A stretch of DNA of 37,081 nucleotides, taken from the NCBI RefSeq assembly GCF_014639795.1, contig NZ_BMGC01000020.1:31640-68720 (forward strand), written 5' to 3'. Both the position numbers and the translations under genes were made by a program. Below, in pieces: positions 1 through 9,020 of the stretch. Position 1 is the stretch's first letter. Each line of letters opens with the position of its first letter. This DNA comes from Gordonia jinhuaensis. GTDB lineage: Bacteria > Actinomycetota > Actinomycetes > Mycobacteriales > Mycobacteriaceae. Under the pieces are notes generated by a model. The model was not told where the DNA came from, ran no database searches, and was given only the letters and a program-made list of their open reading frames with translations.

Positions 1-253
1 CCAGTTCTGCTTGGCGCAGCCTTTGCAATGGTTGCGTCTGGAGGAAGTGGCTGCGTTTGCGTAAACGCAACCAGTTCTGAGGGGCTCGACACCAAACGCA
101 ACCAGTTCACACGCACGACACACACGCACGAACACGACCACCCGAACACGACAACGCGGGCCGATCGACACGACATCGCACATGGCATGGACGTCGGTGA
201 TCGGCCCGCGTCGGGTGATCCCAGTCTCGTGATCCCGGTCAGGACCGGTCAGG
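1..253. repeat. Non-coding flank with dispersed 15-bp repeats
   Basis: I see no convincing gene here. The motif AAACGCAACCAGTTC occurs at 63-77 and 94-108, its tail CCAGTTCTG opens the window at 1-9, and an inverted relative (GGTTGCGT) lies at about 33-40. TGCGTTT-GCGT-AAACGCA around 51-68 forms a short hairpin. These look like copies of a small intergenic repeat or a protein-binding site; the function is unknown. Confidence 0.5.
154..211 (-). terminator. Inverted repeat downstream of serC, possible terminator
   Basis: Arms ACGCGGGCCGATC (154-166) and GATCGGCCCGCGT (199-211) are perfect 13-bp complements separated by 32 nt. The element lies about 40 nt past the serC stop in the direction of serC transcription. 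There is no T-run, which is common for actinobacterial terminators, but the long loop makes an operator or other structure equally possible. Confidence 0.4.
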
Positions 254-1462
<1,209 letters not shown>

Positions 1463-2101
1463 TCAGGTCAGCTGGGCGATCAAGGCACGTGCGAGCCAGT
1501 CGCGGTACTCCTCGAGCGACCAGCCGCGGTCGGCCACCAACAGTCCGAAGAGCTCCGGCGCGATGAGCGCCCACAGGGTGTCGCGTACGTAGGGCACGGA
1601 TGCCCCCGGTCGCAGCCCGCCTGTCTCGACCAGGTGTTCGGCGAGCATGGTCATTCCTTGAAGCCGCTGCGCCACAATTGTTTTCCACAGTTCGGCGATG
1701 GCTCGATCGTGACTCGCGCCCTCGCGGATCACCAGTTGCAACGGTGCCGCACGATTGTTGCGCTCGGCCGCGGTCGCCGCGAAGAGCGCAAGCTTTCCCC
1801 TCACGTCCGGTTCGTCGTCGATGGCCCGGCTCTCCGGCCGCTCGGCCACCGGGAGGTCGCTGTCGTCACCGGCGAGTGCACGGTCGAGGGCTTCCTTGAT
1901 CAGTCCTGCCTTGCCCGCGAACGACTTGTAGATGCTCTCCGGAGACACTCCCGCCGCGTCGGCGACCTGCGCGATGGTCGTGCGGTAGCCATTCGCGGTG
2001 AACAGTTCGATGGCCGCCGCGATCACGTCCTCGCGGCGCTCGCGTGCGCGCCGCCGGCGATTGGACGAGTCGTAGTCGCGCGAAGTATTGACACCAGCCA
2101 C
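1463..2101 (-). CDS. TetR/AcrR-family transcriptional regulator
   Basis: This 212-residue protein has an N-terminal TetR helix-turn-helix (about residues 18-65: IAAAIELFTANGYRTTIAQV, then a VADAAGVS turn and an IYKSFAGK end) and a variable C-terminal ligand/dimer domain. The start is GTG at 2101. It is divergent from a SnoaL-like gene with only 64 bp between them, and that gap holds a strong inverted repeat. TetR proteins usually repress themselves and the divergent neighbour until a small ligand binds, so the SnoaL-like gene is the likely target. The ligand cannot be deduced. serC follows downstream on the same strand but appears to have its own promoter. Confidence 0.9.
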   Translation of the reverse strand: MAGVNTSRDYDSSNRRRRARERREDVIAAAIELFTANGYRTTIAQVADAAGVSPESIYKSFAGKAGLIKEALDRALAGDDSDLPVAERPESRAIDDEPDVRGKLALFAATAAERNNRAAPLQLVIREGASHDRAIAELWKTIVAQRLQGMTMLAEHLVETGGLRPGASVPYVRDTLWALIAPELFGLLVADRGWSLEEYRDWLARALIAQLT

Positions 2102-2110
2102 TCAGTAATG

Positions 2111-2131
2111 AATACACTTGTATTGAATACA
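2111..2131. promoter_or_regulatory. Probable TetR operator
   Basis: AATACA-CT-TGTATT (2111-2124) is a perfect inverted repeat with a 2-nt centre, followed directly by a third half-site GAATACA (2125-2131). It lies in the 64-bp gap between the TetR gene and the SnoaL-like gene. The TACACT hexamer at 2113-2118 could also be the -10 box of the rightward gene, so a bound repressor would block it. Confidence 0.6.
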
Positions 2132-2165
2132 GACGAACTGGATCGAAAATCGCCGAGGAGTCACG

Positions 2166-2696
2166 ATGAGAACGAGCGATGCGACGCAGGTGGCTCTCAG
2201 ATCGATGTCGGACATGGGTTCTGGTGATCGTCTGGACTTCGATCGCACCATCCACCCCGACGCGATCAACCGGGAGGCGGCCACCGAGCCGTCGGCCTGC
2301 CGGGGCCGCGGACCGGCGGCGTTCTGGGCCAGCGCGCAGTGGCTCCGGTCGGCTTTCCCGCAGGTGCGGCACGAGGTGAACCACGTGGTCACCGAGAGTG
2401 ACCTCGTGGTGATCCACGCGACGATGTCGGGTACACACGAAGGCCCCTTCGTGCTCTACGGCCCCGACGGGGAGGTACGGCAGGCGTTCGCCCCCACGCA
2501 CAAGCGATTCGCCGTCGACCAGACGCACTGGTTCCGGATGGCGCAGGGGTTGGTGGTCGAGCACTGGGCCAGCCGCGACGACATGGGGATGGCCGAGCAG
2601 CTGGGTTGGGTGCCGCCGTCACCGATGTATCTGGTCAGATGCGCACGGGCGCGTCGACGTGCCGCGGCGGAAAGCCGGGCGCAACGGGATCGCTAG
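2166..2696 (+). CDS. SnoaL-like / NTF2-fold protein
   Basis: This 176-residue protein resembles the SnoaL-like ester cyclase or polyketide-cyclase group with a cone-shaped NTF2 fold: an early LDFDRTIHPDAINRE segment, FPQVRHEVNHVVTESDLVVIHATMSG-like strands in the middle (positions about 74-100), and a C-terminal WFRMAQGLVVEHWASRDD signature (about 119-136) typical of the family. Many such proteins bind or isomerise small hydrophobic metabolites; the substrate here is unknown. A GAGGAG ribosome-binding site lies 5-10 nt before the ATG. Its stop codon overlaps the stop of the convergent citrate synthase by 4 bases (CTAG). The C-terminus is Arg/Ala-rich. Control by the divergent TetR protein is inferred. 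Confidence 0.75.
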   Translation: MRTSDATQVALRSMSDMGSGDRLDFDRTIHPDAINREAATEPSACRGRGPAAFWASAQWLRSAFPQVRHEVNHVVTESDLVVIHATMSGTHEGPFVLYGPDGEVRQAFAPTHKRFAVDQTHWFRMAQGLVVEHWASRDDMGMAEQLGWVPPSPMYLVRCARARRRAAAESRAQRDR

Positions 2697-3823
2697 AGCC
2701 CGGGGGCGACGATCTCGTCCCAGCCGTCGACGTCCTCGGGGCGCCGCGGACCCGGCCCGACGTAGAGGGCAGCCGGTCGCACGAGCTTGCCGAGCTTTTT
2801 CTGCTCGAGGATGTGGGCACACCATCCGGCGGACCGGCCACAGGTGAACATCGCCGGCATCATATGCGGCGGCACCTCGGCGAAGTCGAGGATCACCGCG
2901 GCCCAGAACTCCACATTCGTCTCGATGGCCCGATCGGGCCGACGTTCGCGTAGCTCGGTGAGCGCGGCCTGTTCGAGTGCGGCGGCCGCCTCGTACCGGG
3001 GAGCCCCGAGCTCCTGCGCGGTGCGCCGCAGCACACGGGCGCGCGGATCCTCGGCGCGATACACGCGATGACCGAAGCCCATCAGCTTCTCTTTGCGGTC
3101 GAGCACACCTTTGACCAGCGAGCGCGGGTCGCCGGTGCGTTCGGCCTCGGAGATCATCGGCAACACCCGCGCCGGTGCGCCGCCGTGCAGCGGTCCGCTC
3201 ATCGCACCGATCGCCCCGGACAGCGCTGCGGCCACATCGGCGCCGGTGGAGGCGATCACGCGAGCGGTGAACGTCGAGGCGTTGAGGCCGTGTTCGGCCG
3301 CGCTGACCCAGTAGGCGTCGATCGCGGCGATGTGTTTGGGATCGGGATCGCCCTTCCAGCGGGTCATGAAACGCGAGGTGACCGTGTCACATTCGTCGAT
3401 CACCTGCTGTGGGACGGCCGGCTGGTGGATACCGCGCGCCGACTGCGCGATATACGACAGGGCCATCACCGATGCCCGCGCGAGGTTGGCCCGGGCGGTC
3501 GCATCGTCGATGTCGAGCAGCGGCTGATATCCCCAGATCGGTGCGAGCATCGCCAGACCGGCCTGCACGTCGACCCGCACGTCGCCGGTGTGCACCGGCA
3601 GCGGGAACGGCTCGGCCGGCGGCAGTCCGTCGCCGAAGCGTCCGTCGACCAGCAACGCCCAGACATCGGAGAAGGTGACCTTGTTCTCCACGAGGTCCTC
3701 GATGTCGACGCCGCGGTAGCGCAGGTTCCCGCCGAACTTGTCGGGTTCGGCGATCTCGGTGGTGAAGGCGACGACTCCTTCGAGGCCTTCGACGAAGCCT
3801 TCGGGAAGCTCGGTGTTGGCCAT
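2693..3823 (-). CDS. citA: Citrate synthase 2 (CitA type)
   Basis: This enzyme condenses oxaloacetate with acetyl-CoA (or a related acyl-CoA) to citrate. The 376-residue protein is shorter than the GltA2 type further on and matches the actinobacterial second citrate synthase. It carries the expected histidine regions AEHGLNAST and GFGHRVYRAEDPR and the PLHGGAP loop. The third catalytic position, normally Asp in NVDF, reads NVEFW here; I recall the same Glu in mycobacterial CitA. The reading frame runs open well upstream, but ATG at 3823 is preceded by GAAGGAG and begins the conserved ANTELPEGF segment. A 2-methylcitrate synthase role cannot be excluded. It is divergent from pdxH. Confidence 0.9.
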   Translation of the reverse strand: MANTELPEGFVEGLEGVVAFTTEIAEPDKFGGNLRYRGVDIEDLVENKVTFSDVWALLVDGRFGDGLPPAEPFPLPVHTGDVRVDVQAGLAMLAPIWGYQPLLDIDDATARANLARASVMALSYIAQSARGIHQPAVPQQVIDECDTVTSRFMTRWKGDPDPKHIAAIDAYWVSAAEHGLNASTFTARVIASTGADVAAALSGAIGAMSGPLHGGAPARVLPMISEAERTGDPRSLVKGVLDRKEKLMGFGHRVYRAEDPRARVLRRTAQELGAPRYEAAAALEQAALTELRERRPDRAIETNVEFWAAVILDFAEVPPHMMPAMFTCGRSAGWCAHILEQKKLGKLVRPAALYVGPGPRRPEDVDGWDEIVAPGL

Positions 3824-3911
3824 CGTGGATGGGCTCCTTCGTCTCGGCGACAGACGGTGCCGGACAAGCGGCGCCGGGTCGGCACACATGCGAGGGCTGC
3901 GCACGCGTGTC

Positions 3912-3945
3912 TGTCCGACTAGGACTCTAGCGATCTGATCGGACA
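3912..3945. promoter_or_regulatory. Inverted repeat between citA and pdxH
   Basis: TGTCCGA (3912-3918) and TCGGACA (3939-3945) are 7-bp complements flanking a TAG-rich centre that contains TAGAGT, a possible leftward -10 box for citA. It may be an operator or the overlap of two promoters; the regulator is unknown. Confidence 0.3.
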
Positions 3946-3963
3946 TCCGAGCAGCGCAGGCGG

Positions 3964-3969
3964 TACCGT
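3964..3969 (+). promoter_or_regulatory. -10 box of leaderless pdxH mRNA
   Basis: TACCGT is followed by 8 nt and then the GTG at 3978. No ribosome-binding site is visible before this GTG, which supports leaderless initiation. Confidence 0.5.
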
Positions 3970-3977
3970 CATCGCTC

Positions 3978-4694
3978 GTGGAATCGCAGTCGACACCCGA
4001 GGATCCCTTGCCTCTGGCGGCAATGCGTGTCGGATACGGGTCGGGTGAGGGTGCAGCAGGTGCCGACGGTGTCTCGGCGAACCTCGACGAGTCGTGGCTG
4101 ACGGGTGATCCGCCGTGGCTCGGGTTGTTCGGTCGCTGGCTGCGCGAGGGTGTCGCCGCGGCGATCCCCGAGCCCAATGCGATGGTGATCGCGACAGTGG
4201 ACGCCCAGGGGTGTCCGTCCACGCGCACGGTCCTGTGCAAGTCCGTCGACGCGAACGGGCTGGTGTTCTTCACCGGGCACGATTCGGACAAGGGTCGCGA
4301 TCTGTCGGCGAATCCTTGTGCCTCGGTGACCTTTCCGTGGATCGCACTCGAACGGCAGGTGCACTTCCGCGGTCTCGTCGAGCGGGTGAGCCGCGAGGTG
4401 ACACAGGAGTACTGGGCCTCGCGTCCGCGCGGGTCGCAGCTCGGTTCCGCCGGATCCTTCCAGTCGCAGCCGATCGGTTCGCGGGATGAACTCGAGGACC
4501 AGGCCAGACGGATCGCCGCGCAATTCGGCGGCGTCGACGGAACCGAAGCCGTGCCGGTACCCGATCGGTGGGGCGGCTATCTGCTGCGACCGCGGCGGGT
4601 GGAGTTCTGGCAGGGGCGTGCCGACCGTCTGCACAACAGGGTGCGGCTGACCCTCGACGACGGCGGTTGGCACACCGTCAGACTGCAGCCGTAG
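3978..4694 (+). CDS. pdxH: Pyridoxamine 5'-phosphate oxidase
   Basis: PdxH is an FMN enzyme that oxidises pyridoxine or pyridoxamine 5'-phosphate to pyridoxal 5'-phosphate, the cofactor needed by SerC and other enzymes. The 238-residue protein has the family order: EPNAMVIATVDAQG (FMN-barrel start, about 71-84), STRTVLCKSVD, VFFTGHDSDKG, the SRPRGSQLGS segment near 153-162, and the C-terminal signature VEFWQGRADRLHNRVRL followed by LQP at the end. The GTG at 3978 fits a leaderless promoter; an internal ATG at 4023 would leave very little sequence before the conserved MRVGY segment. It is divergent from citA and convergent with the Acg-like gene. Confidence 0.95.
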   Translation: MESQSTPEDPLPLAAMRVGYGSGEGAAGADGVSANLDESWLTGDPPWLGLFGRWLREGVAAAIPEPNAMVIATVDAQGCPSTRTVLCKSVDANGLVFFTGHDSDKGRDLSANPCASVTFPWIALERQVHFRGLVERVSREVTQEYWASRPRGSQLGSAGSFQSQPIGSRDELEDQARRIAAQFGGVDGTEAVPVPDRWGGYLLRPRRVEFWQGRADRLHNRVRLTLDDGGWHTVRLQP

Positions 4695-4733
4695 CTCGTG
4701 CGGCCGCAGCCCGCCCCGTAGCCCGCTCGCAGC

Positions 4734-6077
4734 TCACCTCGTATCGACAACGTCGGACAGTGCGCGCCGTGGTGAGCTGCTCGCCGTCCGTTCGGGGTAA
4801 CCCACGCGGAAGGAGACCAGACCCTGGTTCGCTGGGATCCCGATGATGTCCGACCAGGCTGGTCCGAAGCGATTGGGACGGCTCAGTGACCCGTCGCGCG
4901 CAATGCGTTCGGTGATCTGGTTCATGTGCTGCAGCCCGAGATGGTGAGCTGTCGCGACCAGGTGCACATGCTGCAGCAGCCGTCCGCCGGCCAGACGGTC
5001 CAGTGGCGACCCGACATCGCCGACACGCACGATGCCGTAGGCGCCAGCGGTCGCGGTGTGCACCTCGCGGGTGGTCTTCAGCCAGAAGGTGTCGCCCGAC
5101 TCACGAGATTGCGCGGGCAGGAGTTTGGCGGCTGTCAGCATCATCGGGGTCAGTCCCTGTCCGTCGAGAGTGAGGCCGTCGCGGTGGCTGTCGATCGCAT
5201 GCCGATCGTTGCGGAACCAGGCGAAGGACTCTTTCGACATCTGCTCGTCGTCGATGATCGCTTGCGTGGCATGCACATAGAGCTCCCCGAGCGCCCGCCG
5301 ACGCGGTTCGTCGGCGATCCACACGATCTGCGGCGTGGTGGTCGTCGCGGTGGGGGAGCCTGGGGCGAATCCCGACTGCTCACTCGAGACGGGGCCGTCA
5401 AGCTGGTGGAGATCGTCCATGTCGAGGGCGCGCGACTCGTAGGGCCCGCGGTTGGAGTGACGCAGACCGATCGCCGCGGCGAGCGCGCGTTCGGTCCCCG
5501 TCGGAGGCCTGCCGTGGCGCACGTCGAGGTGGGCGATATGTCCGGGATCGCCGTCGGGGAAGGGTGTGATCACCGGATCGAGACCACTGTTGCGCGCCGC
5601 GCACACCATGTTCTCGATGGCGCAGCCGAACCCGACCATCCGTTCGCGGCCGTCGGAGTCATTGATCGGCATCACTCGTCTGGGATCGCCATAGAGGTCG
5701 ATCGTGGTGTCGGACACCGTGAAGACCCACGGCTGGATGTTGTGCGGATTGGCGGCCAACACTCCGGCGGCCACGATTGCGCGGACACCTGGCTGCGAAC
5801 CCCAGGTGGCCCACAGGTCATAGGGGGCGCCGTCACCGGAATCGAACACGCCGTTGGTGAGGGCGCGGATGCTCACACCTCCCGCGCCGACGAGCACGAC
5901 TGCCGCCGCCCCGACGCCGATGCCCTTGAGCACAGCGCGGCGACTCACGCGCGGTCCGCCGCCACACGGATACTTCTCGGCGGTGTGCTGTTCCTCCGGG
6001 GGCGGGGTCTCGGGTGCATGCGTCACGTCGGGGTCGTCGTGGTGGGTGCGCACATCGGTGCTTCGGTCATCGGTCAT
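4734..6077 (-). CDS. Tat-exported Acg/nitroreductase-like protein
   Basis: This 447-residue protein has an unusual N-terminus: about 40 hydrophilic residues, a twin-arginine motif SRRAVLKG (about 45-52) and a hydrophobic stretch to about residue 70, so Tat export or membrane anchoring is likely. The rest resembles the Acg family of FMN-binding or degenerate nitroreductases (Rv2032-like): AANPHNIQPWVF, RRVMPINDSDGRERMVGFGCAIENM, and GLRHSNRGPYESRAL. Family members are generally described as cytosolic flavin-binding proteins, so the signal is notable. Its ATG overlaps the stop of the upstream TetR gene (ATGA), so the two are one transcript and probably co-regulated. Enzymatic activity is not known. 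Confidence 0.8.
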   Translation of the reverse strand: MTDDRSTDVRTHHDDPDVTHAPETPPPEEQHTAEKYPCGGGPRVSRRAVLKGIGVGAAAVVLVGAGGVSIRALTNGVFDSGDGAPYDLWATWGSQPGVRAIVAAGVLAANPHNIQPWVFTVSDTTIDLYGDPRRVMPINDSDGRERMVGFGCAIENMVCAARNSGLDPVITPFPDGDPGHIAHLDVRHGRPPTGTERALAAAIGLRHSNRGPYESRALDMDDLHQLDGPVSSEQSGFAPGSPTATTTTPQIVWIADEPRRRALGELYVHATQAIIDDEQMSKESFAWFRNDRHAIDSHRDGLTLDGQGLTPMMLTAAKLLPAQSRESGDTFWLKTTREVHTATAGAYGIVRVGDVGSPLDRLAGGRLLQHVHLVATAHHLGLQHMNQITERIARDGSLSRPNRFGPAWSDIIGIPANQGLVSFRVGYPERTASSSPRRALSDVVDTR

Positions 6078-6721
6078 TTGTCAGTCCTCCTCGGTGTGGG
6101 CGTGAGTCCGAGGGTGTCGCGCCCCCGGTCGGTGAGCAGGGGTTCGATCATGCTCATGTGCACCGCGGCGGCGTCGAAGCCGAACTCACCGACGGTTTCG
6201 GTGAACGGCAGCGCGAATTCGGCGAGAAGCCACAGACCGGCAAGGTTGTCGTGGGTGGTTGCCGGTGGCCGCGGACGGCGGATCAGGCCCGCATCGATGA
6301 CGAGAGCCACCGCATCATGAAGTGACGCCATTCGACGCTCGAAGTTCCCGCGGTACATCAGTTGCAGCACGGGGTCGCTGTGCAGCAGTGCGAACAGTTC
6401 ACGCGGGAAGAAGGCGTAGTCGGCGCTCACCTGGGCCTGGTGCCCGCCCAACGCCGCGAGCCGCCGCAGGATCGTCTCCGGCTCGCCGCACGCGTCTGCT
6501 CGTGGATCGGAATCGGCACTCCAGCCCTCGAACAACGCTCGGATGATCTCGGCTTTGCCCGGGAACCAGTAGTAGAGGTTGCCCGGGCTGACTGCGGATT
6601 CACGTGCGATGCGCGCAACGCTCACCGCTGCTGTTCCGTGTTCGTTGAACAGCCGACGCGCGGCGTCGAGGATCTGCTCGCGCCGACGAGCCACCCGCTG
6701 CGGAGACCGTCTGCTGGTCAT
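6074..6721 (-). CDS. TetR-family regulator of the Acg-like gene
   Basis: This 215-residue TetR protein has its helix-turn-helix at about residues 12-60 (RREQILDAARRLFNEHG, then ARIARESAVSPGNLYYWF). The C-terminal half is helical and of the type that often binds small hydrophobic inducers. The gene starts at ATG 6721 and its stop overlaps the start of the Acg-like gene by 4 bases, so it is translationally coupled to it. A 16-bp palindrome 20 bp upstream is the probable self-operator, and it may also act on the divergent MFS exporter. The inducer is unknown. Confidence 0.9.
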   Translation of the reverse strand: MTSRRSPQRVARRREQILDAARRLFNEHGTAAVSVARIARESAVSPGNLYYWFPGKAEIIRALFEGWSADSDPRADACGEPETILRRLAALGGHQAQVSADYAFFPRELFALLHSDPVLQLMYRGNFERRMASLHDAVALVIDAGLIRRPRPPATTHDNLAGLWLLAEFALPFTETVGEFGFDAAAVHMSMIEPLLTDRGRDTLGLTPTPRRTDK

Positions 6722-6734
6722 GACTCCATCGTCG

Positions 6735-6756
6735 CTCTCTTAGAGAGATCTCTCTA
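6735..6756. promoter_or_regulatory. Overlapping palindromes, probable TetR operator
   Basis: TAGAGAGATCTCTCTA (6741-6756) is a perfect 16-bp palindrome. A second one, CTCTCT-T-AGAGAG (6735-6747), shares its left half, so two dimers could bind side by side. It sits 13 to 34 bp upstream of the TetR start codon, the usual place for an autoregulatory operator. Confidence 0.65.
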
Positions 6757-6862
6757 GAGCGGGGGAGGTGATCTCGGGAACATGACCGTGTCACTGCCAC
6801 GCGCGGCAGCGCCGACCGGATCCCGAAGCGGCGCCGGCTGGGGACTTGCCGCATTCACGCAA

Positions 6863-6868
6863 TACCCT
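6863..6868 (+). promoter_or_regulatory. -10 box of leaderless MFS transporter mRNA
   Basis: TACCCT is followed by 7 nt and then GTG at 6876. No ribosome-binding site precedes that GTG. This spacing decides between the GTG and an upstream TTG at 6846. Confidence 0.5.
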
Positions 6869-6875
6869 GATCGAC

Positions 6876-8189
6876 GTGCCACGCCTGCTCGCCGACACCA
6901 CCCCGCTGCGCAATGCCTACTTCCGGCGGCTGTGGACGGCCAACATCGTCACGGTCATCGGTGCCCAGCTGACGGTGGTCGCCGTGCCGGCGCAGATCTT
7001 CGCCATCACCGGCAGCTCGGCCTACGTGGGACTGACCGGGATCTTCGGCCTCGTCCCGCTCGTCGCGTTCGGATTGTGGGGCGGTGCGCTGGCCGACGTC
7101 CTCGACCGCCGGCTCATCTTGATGGTGACCACCACCGGACTCATCGCGGCCAGCATCCTGTTCTGGGTGCAGGCCGCACTCGACCTGAACAACGTGTGGG
7201 CGATCCTGGTGCTGTTCGCGCTGCAACAGGCGTTCTTCGCGGTCAACCAGCCCACACGGTCGGCGGTGCTGCCACGACTGCTCACCGTCGAGGAACTACC
7301 GGCGGCGAATTCACTCAACATGACCGTCATGCAGGCCGGGGCCATCGCCGGGCCGCTGATCGGCGGCGCACTGATCCCGGTTCTGGGGTACTCGCTGCTG
7401 TATTTCGTGGACGCGGTGTGCATGTTGCCCACCCTGTGGGCGGTGATCCGGCTGCCGTCACTCAAGCCGCAGTTCCAGGGCGACTCGCAGACCCGACGGG
7501 TGGCCGGATTGCGGTCGGTGATCGATGGATTCGTCTATCTCGCCGGTCACAAGGTGCTGCTGATGTCGTTCGTGGTCGACCTGATCGCGATGATCTTCGG
7601 CATGCCGCGCGCACTGTTCCCACAGATCGCGCACGAGAGCTTCGGTGGACCCATCGACGGCGGCTTCGCCTTCTCGATGCTGTTCGCGGCGATGTCGGTC
7701 GGCGCTGTGCTCGGTGGGGTGTTCTCCGGCTGGGTCAGCCGTATCGACCGCCAGGGCCTCGCGGTGGTGGTGTGCATCGTGATCTGGGGTGTGTGCATCG
7801 CCGGGACGGGCGTGGCGGTGGGCTTCGCCGGCGGCACCGAACTCCCGATGCTGCCGATCGCGGTGCTGCTGCTGATGGTCGGCGGTGCGGCCGACATGGC
7901 CTCCTCGGCGTTCCGGCAGTCGATGCTGCAGTCCGCAGCCACCGACGAGGTCCGTGGACGTCTGCAGGGTGTGTTCACCGTTGTCGTCGCCGGTGGCCCG
8001 CGGATCGCCGATGTGCTGCACGGTCTGTCGGCGGCGGCGGTCGGAACCGCGATCACCACCGCGGGCGGCGGAGTCCTCACCGTCATCGGAGTGCTCGTGG
8101 CCGCGGCACTGGTCCCCGCCTTCGTGCGCTACCGGATCAGTGCGACAGTGGCTGCTTCCGATGCCAAGCCGGTCGTCAGCACGGACTGA
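6876..8189 (+). CDS. MFS exporter, EntS-like
   Basis: This 437-residue membrane protein belongs to the major facilitator superfamily, closest by pattern to the EntS/enterobactin-exporter-like MFS_3 group. It shows about 12 hydrophobic segments, the MFS loop motif WGGALADVLDRRLIL between segments 2 and 3, the NQPTRSAVLPRLL segment, and SAFRQSMLQSAATDEVRGRLQGVF late in the protein, all typical of this group. It should export a small molecule (siderophore, drug or metabolite) using the proton gradient. I took GTG 6876, which begins a VPRLLADTTPLRN segment common to homologues. It may be controlled from the operator at 6735-6756, 120 bp away, but that is inference. Confidence 0.88.
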   Translation: MPRLLADTTPLRNAYFRRLWTANIVTVIGAQLTVVAVPAQIFAITGSSAYVGLTGIFGLVPLVAFGLWGGALADVLDRRLILMVTTTGLIAASILFWVQAALDLNNVWAILVLFALQQAFFAVNQPTRSAVLPRLLTVEELPAANSLNMTVMQAGAIAGPLIGGALIPVLGYSLLYFVDAVCMLPTLWAVIRLPSLKPQFQGDSQTRRVAGLRSVIDGFVYLAGHKVLLMSFVVDLIAMIFGMPRALFPQIAHESFGGPIDGGFAFSMLFAAMSVGAVLGGVFSGWVSRIDRQGLAVVVCIVIWGVCIAGTGVAVGFAGGTELPMLPIAVLLLMVGGAADMASSAFRQSMLQSAATDEVRGRLQGVFTVVVAGGPRIADVLHGLSAAAVGTAITTAGGGVLTVIGVLVAAALVPAFVRYRISATVAASDAKPVVSTD

Positions 8190-8227
8190 CGTGCGAGCAG
8201 TCCGGGCGGGTGGAGTCGGCGGGCCGG

Positions 8228-8233
8228 TACGTT
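8228..8233 (+). promoter_or_regulatory. -10 box of leaderless hydrolase mRNA
   Basis: TACGTT is followed by 7 nt and then GTG at 8241, the likely start of the alpha/beta hydrolase and of the four-gene lipid run. No ribosome-binding site is visible. Confidence 0.5.
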
Positions 8234-8240
8234 GGCTGGT

Positions 8241-9020
8241 GTGAACAGACGCCGTGACACGCCCGTGCGCTCGGCGGTGCTGGTGCTCCATGGGGGCAAA
8301 CCCGACAGCCACGATCCGTCGCGCCCCTGGCATCTGTCGCGGGTACGCATGCTCCCGTTCACCTGGGCGCTACGGCGTGCGTTACCCGAATCGCAGGTCA
8401 TCGCCGTGCACTATCGGGTACGCGGCTGGAACGGCGACGAGGCCTCGCCGGTCGTCGACACCCGCGCGGTGATCGCGCGCGTGCGACAACGCCACGGCGA
8501 CATACCGATCGCACTGGTCGGACACTCGATGGGCGGGCGAGTCGCCGCGGCCGTCGCCGACGATCCGTCGGTGACCACCATCGTCGCCTTGGCACCGTGG
8601 TGGCAGCGCACCCGCCACACCAGCATCGACGAACCCGCCGACACCGACAACATCCGCCCCGACCAGCACGTGCTGGTGGTCCACGGCAGTGCGGACACGT
8701 GGACCTCACCCATCTTCTCCCGCGAGGTCACCGAACGACTGGTGACCAGAGGAACCGACGCCGAGTACATCTCGATACCCGGCGGCGGGCACTTCATGCT
8801 CGACCATCCGCGGCGATGGGTCGAGCTGACCGTTGCCTACGTGCGCGCGCATGTGGGGCCGACCGGGAAGAGGGACGTGTGGCGAAACAGTGTGCAGGGC
8901 AACGAGACAGCAATAGCAGCAACCGAACCGGTGAGAACCGAGACAGCGACAACCGGGACAGCGGCGATGACCGCGCGGCTCGGCGACCAGATGCGCAGAG
9001 TGCGCGGCCGGTTGTCGTGA
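8241..9020 (+). CDS. Alpha/beta hydrolase (serine esterase/lipase-like)
   Basis: This 259-residue alpha/beta hydrolase has a complete catalytic triad: nucleophile Ser96 in GHSMGG (94-99), Asp152 in HGSADTWTSP, and His184 in PGGGHFML. An HGG oxyanion segment lies near residue 17. The last 35 residues are a low-complexity Thr/Ala/Glu/Arg tail unlike the core. It is the first gene of a run with a CFA-type methyltransferase, a DUF1295 protein and a PAP2 phosphatase; its TGA overlaps the next gene's GTG (GTGA). That setting suggests a lipid or lipid-derived ester substrate, but nothing in the protein fixes it. GTG 8241 is preferred over TTG 8232 because of the leaderless promoter. Confidence 0.85.
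   Translation: MNRRRDTPVRSAVLVLHGGKPDSHDPSRPWHLSRVRMLPFTWALRRALPESQVIAVHYRVRGWNGDEASPVVDTRAVIARVRQRHGDIPIALVGHSMGGRVAAAVADDPSVTTIVALAPWWQRTRHTSIDEPADTDNIRPDQHVLVVHGSADTWTSPIFSREVTERLVTRGTDAEYISIPGGGHFMLDHPRRWVELTVAYVRAHVGPTGKRDVWRNSVQGNETAIAATEPVRTETATTGTAAMTARLGDQMRRVRGRLS

Noticed and set aside
8597-9016. Upstream extension of the CFA-family methyltransferase frame
   Set aside because: It lies inside the alpha/beta hydrolase gene in another frame; the GTG at 9017 overlaps the hydrolase stop and begins conserved sequence.
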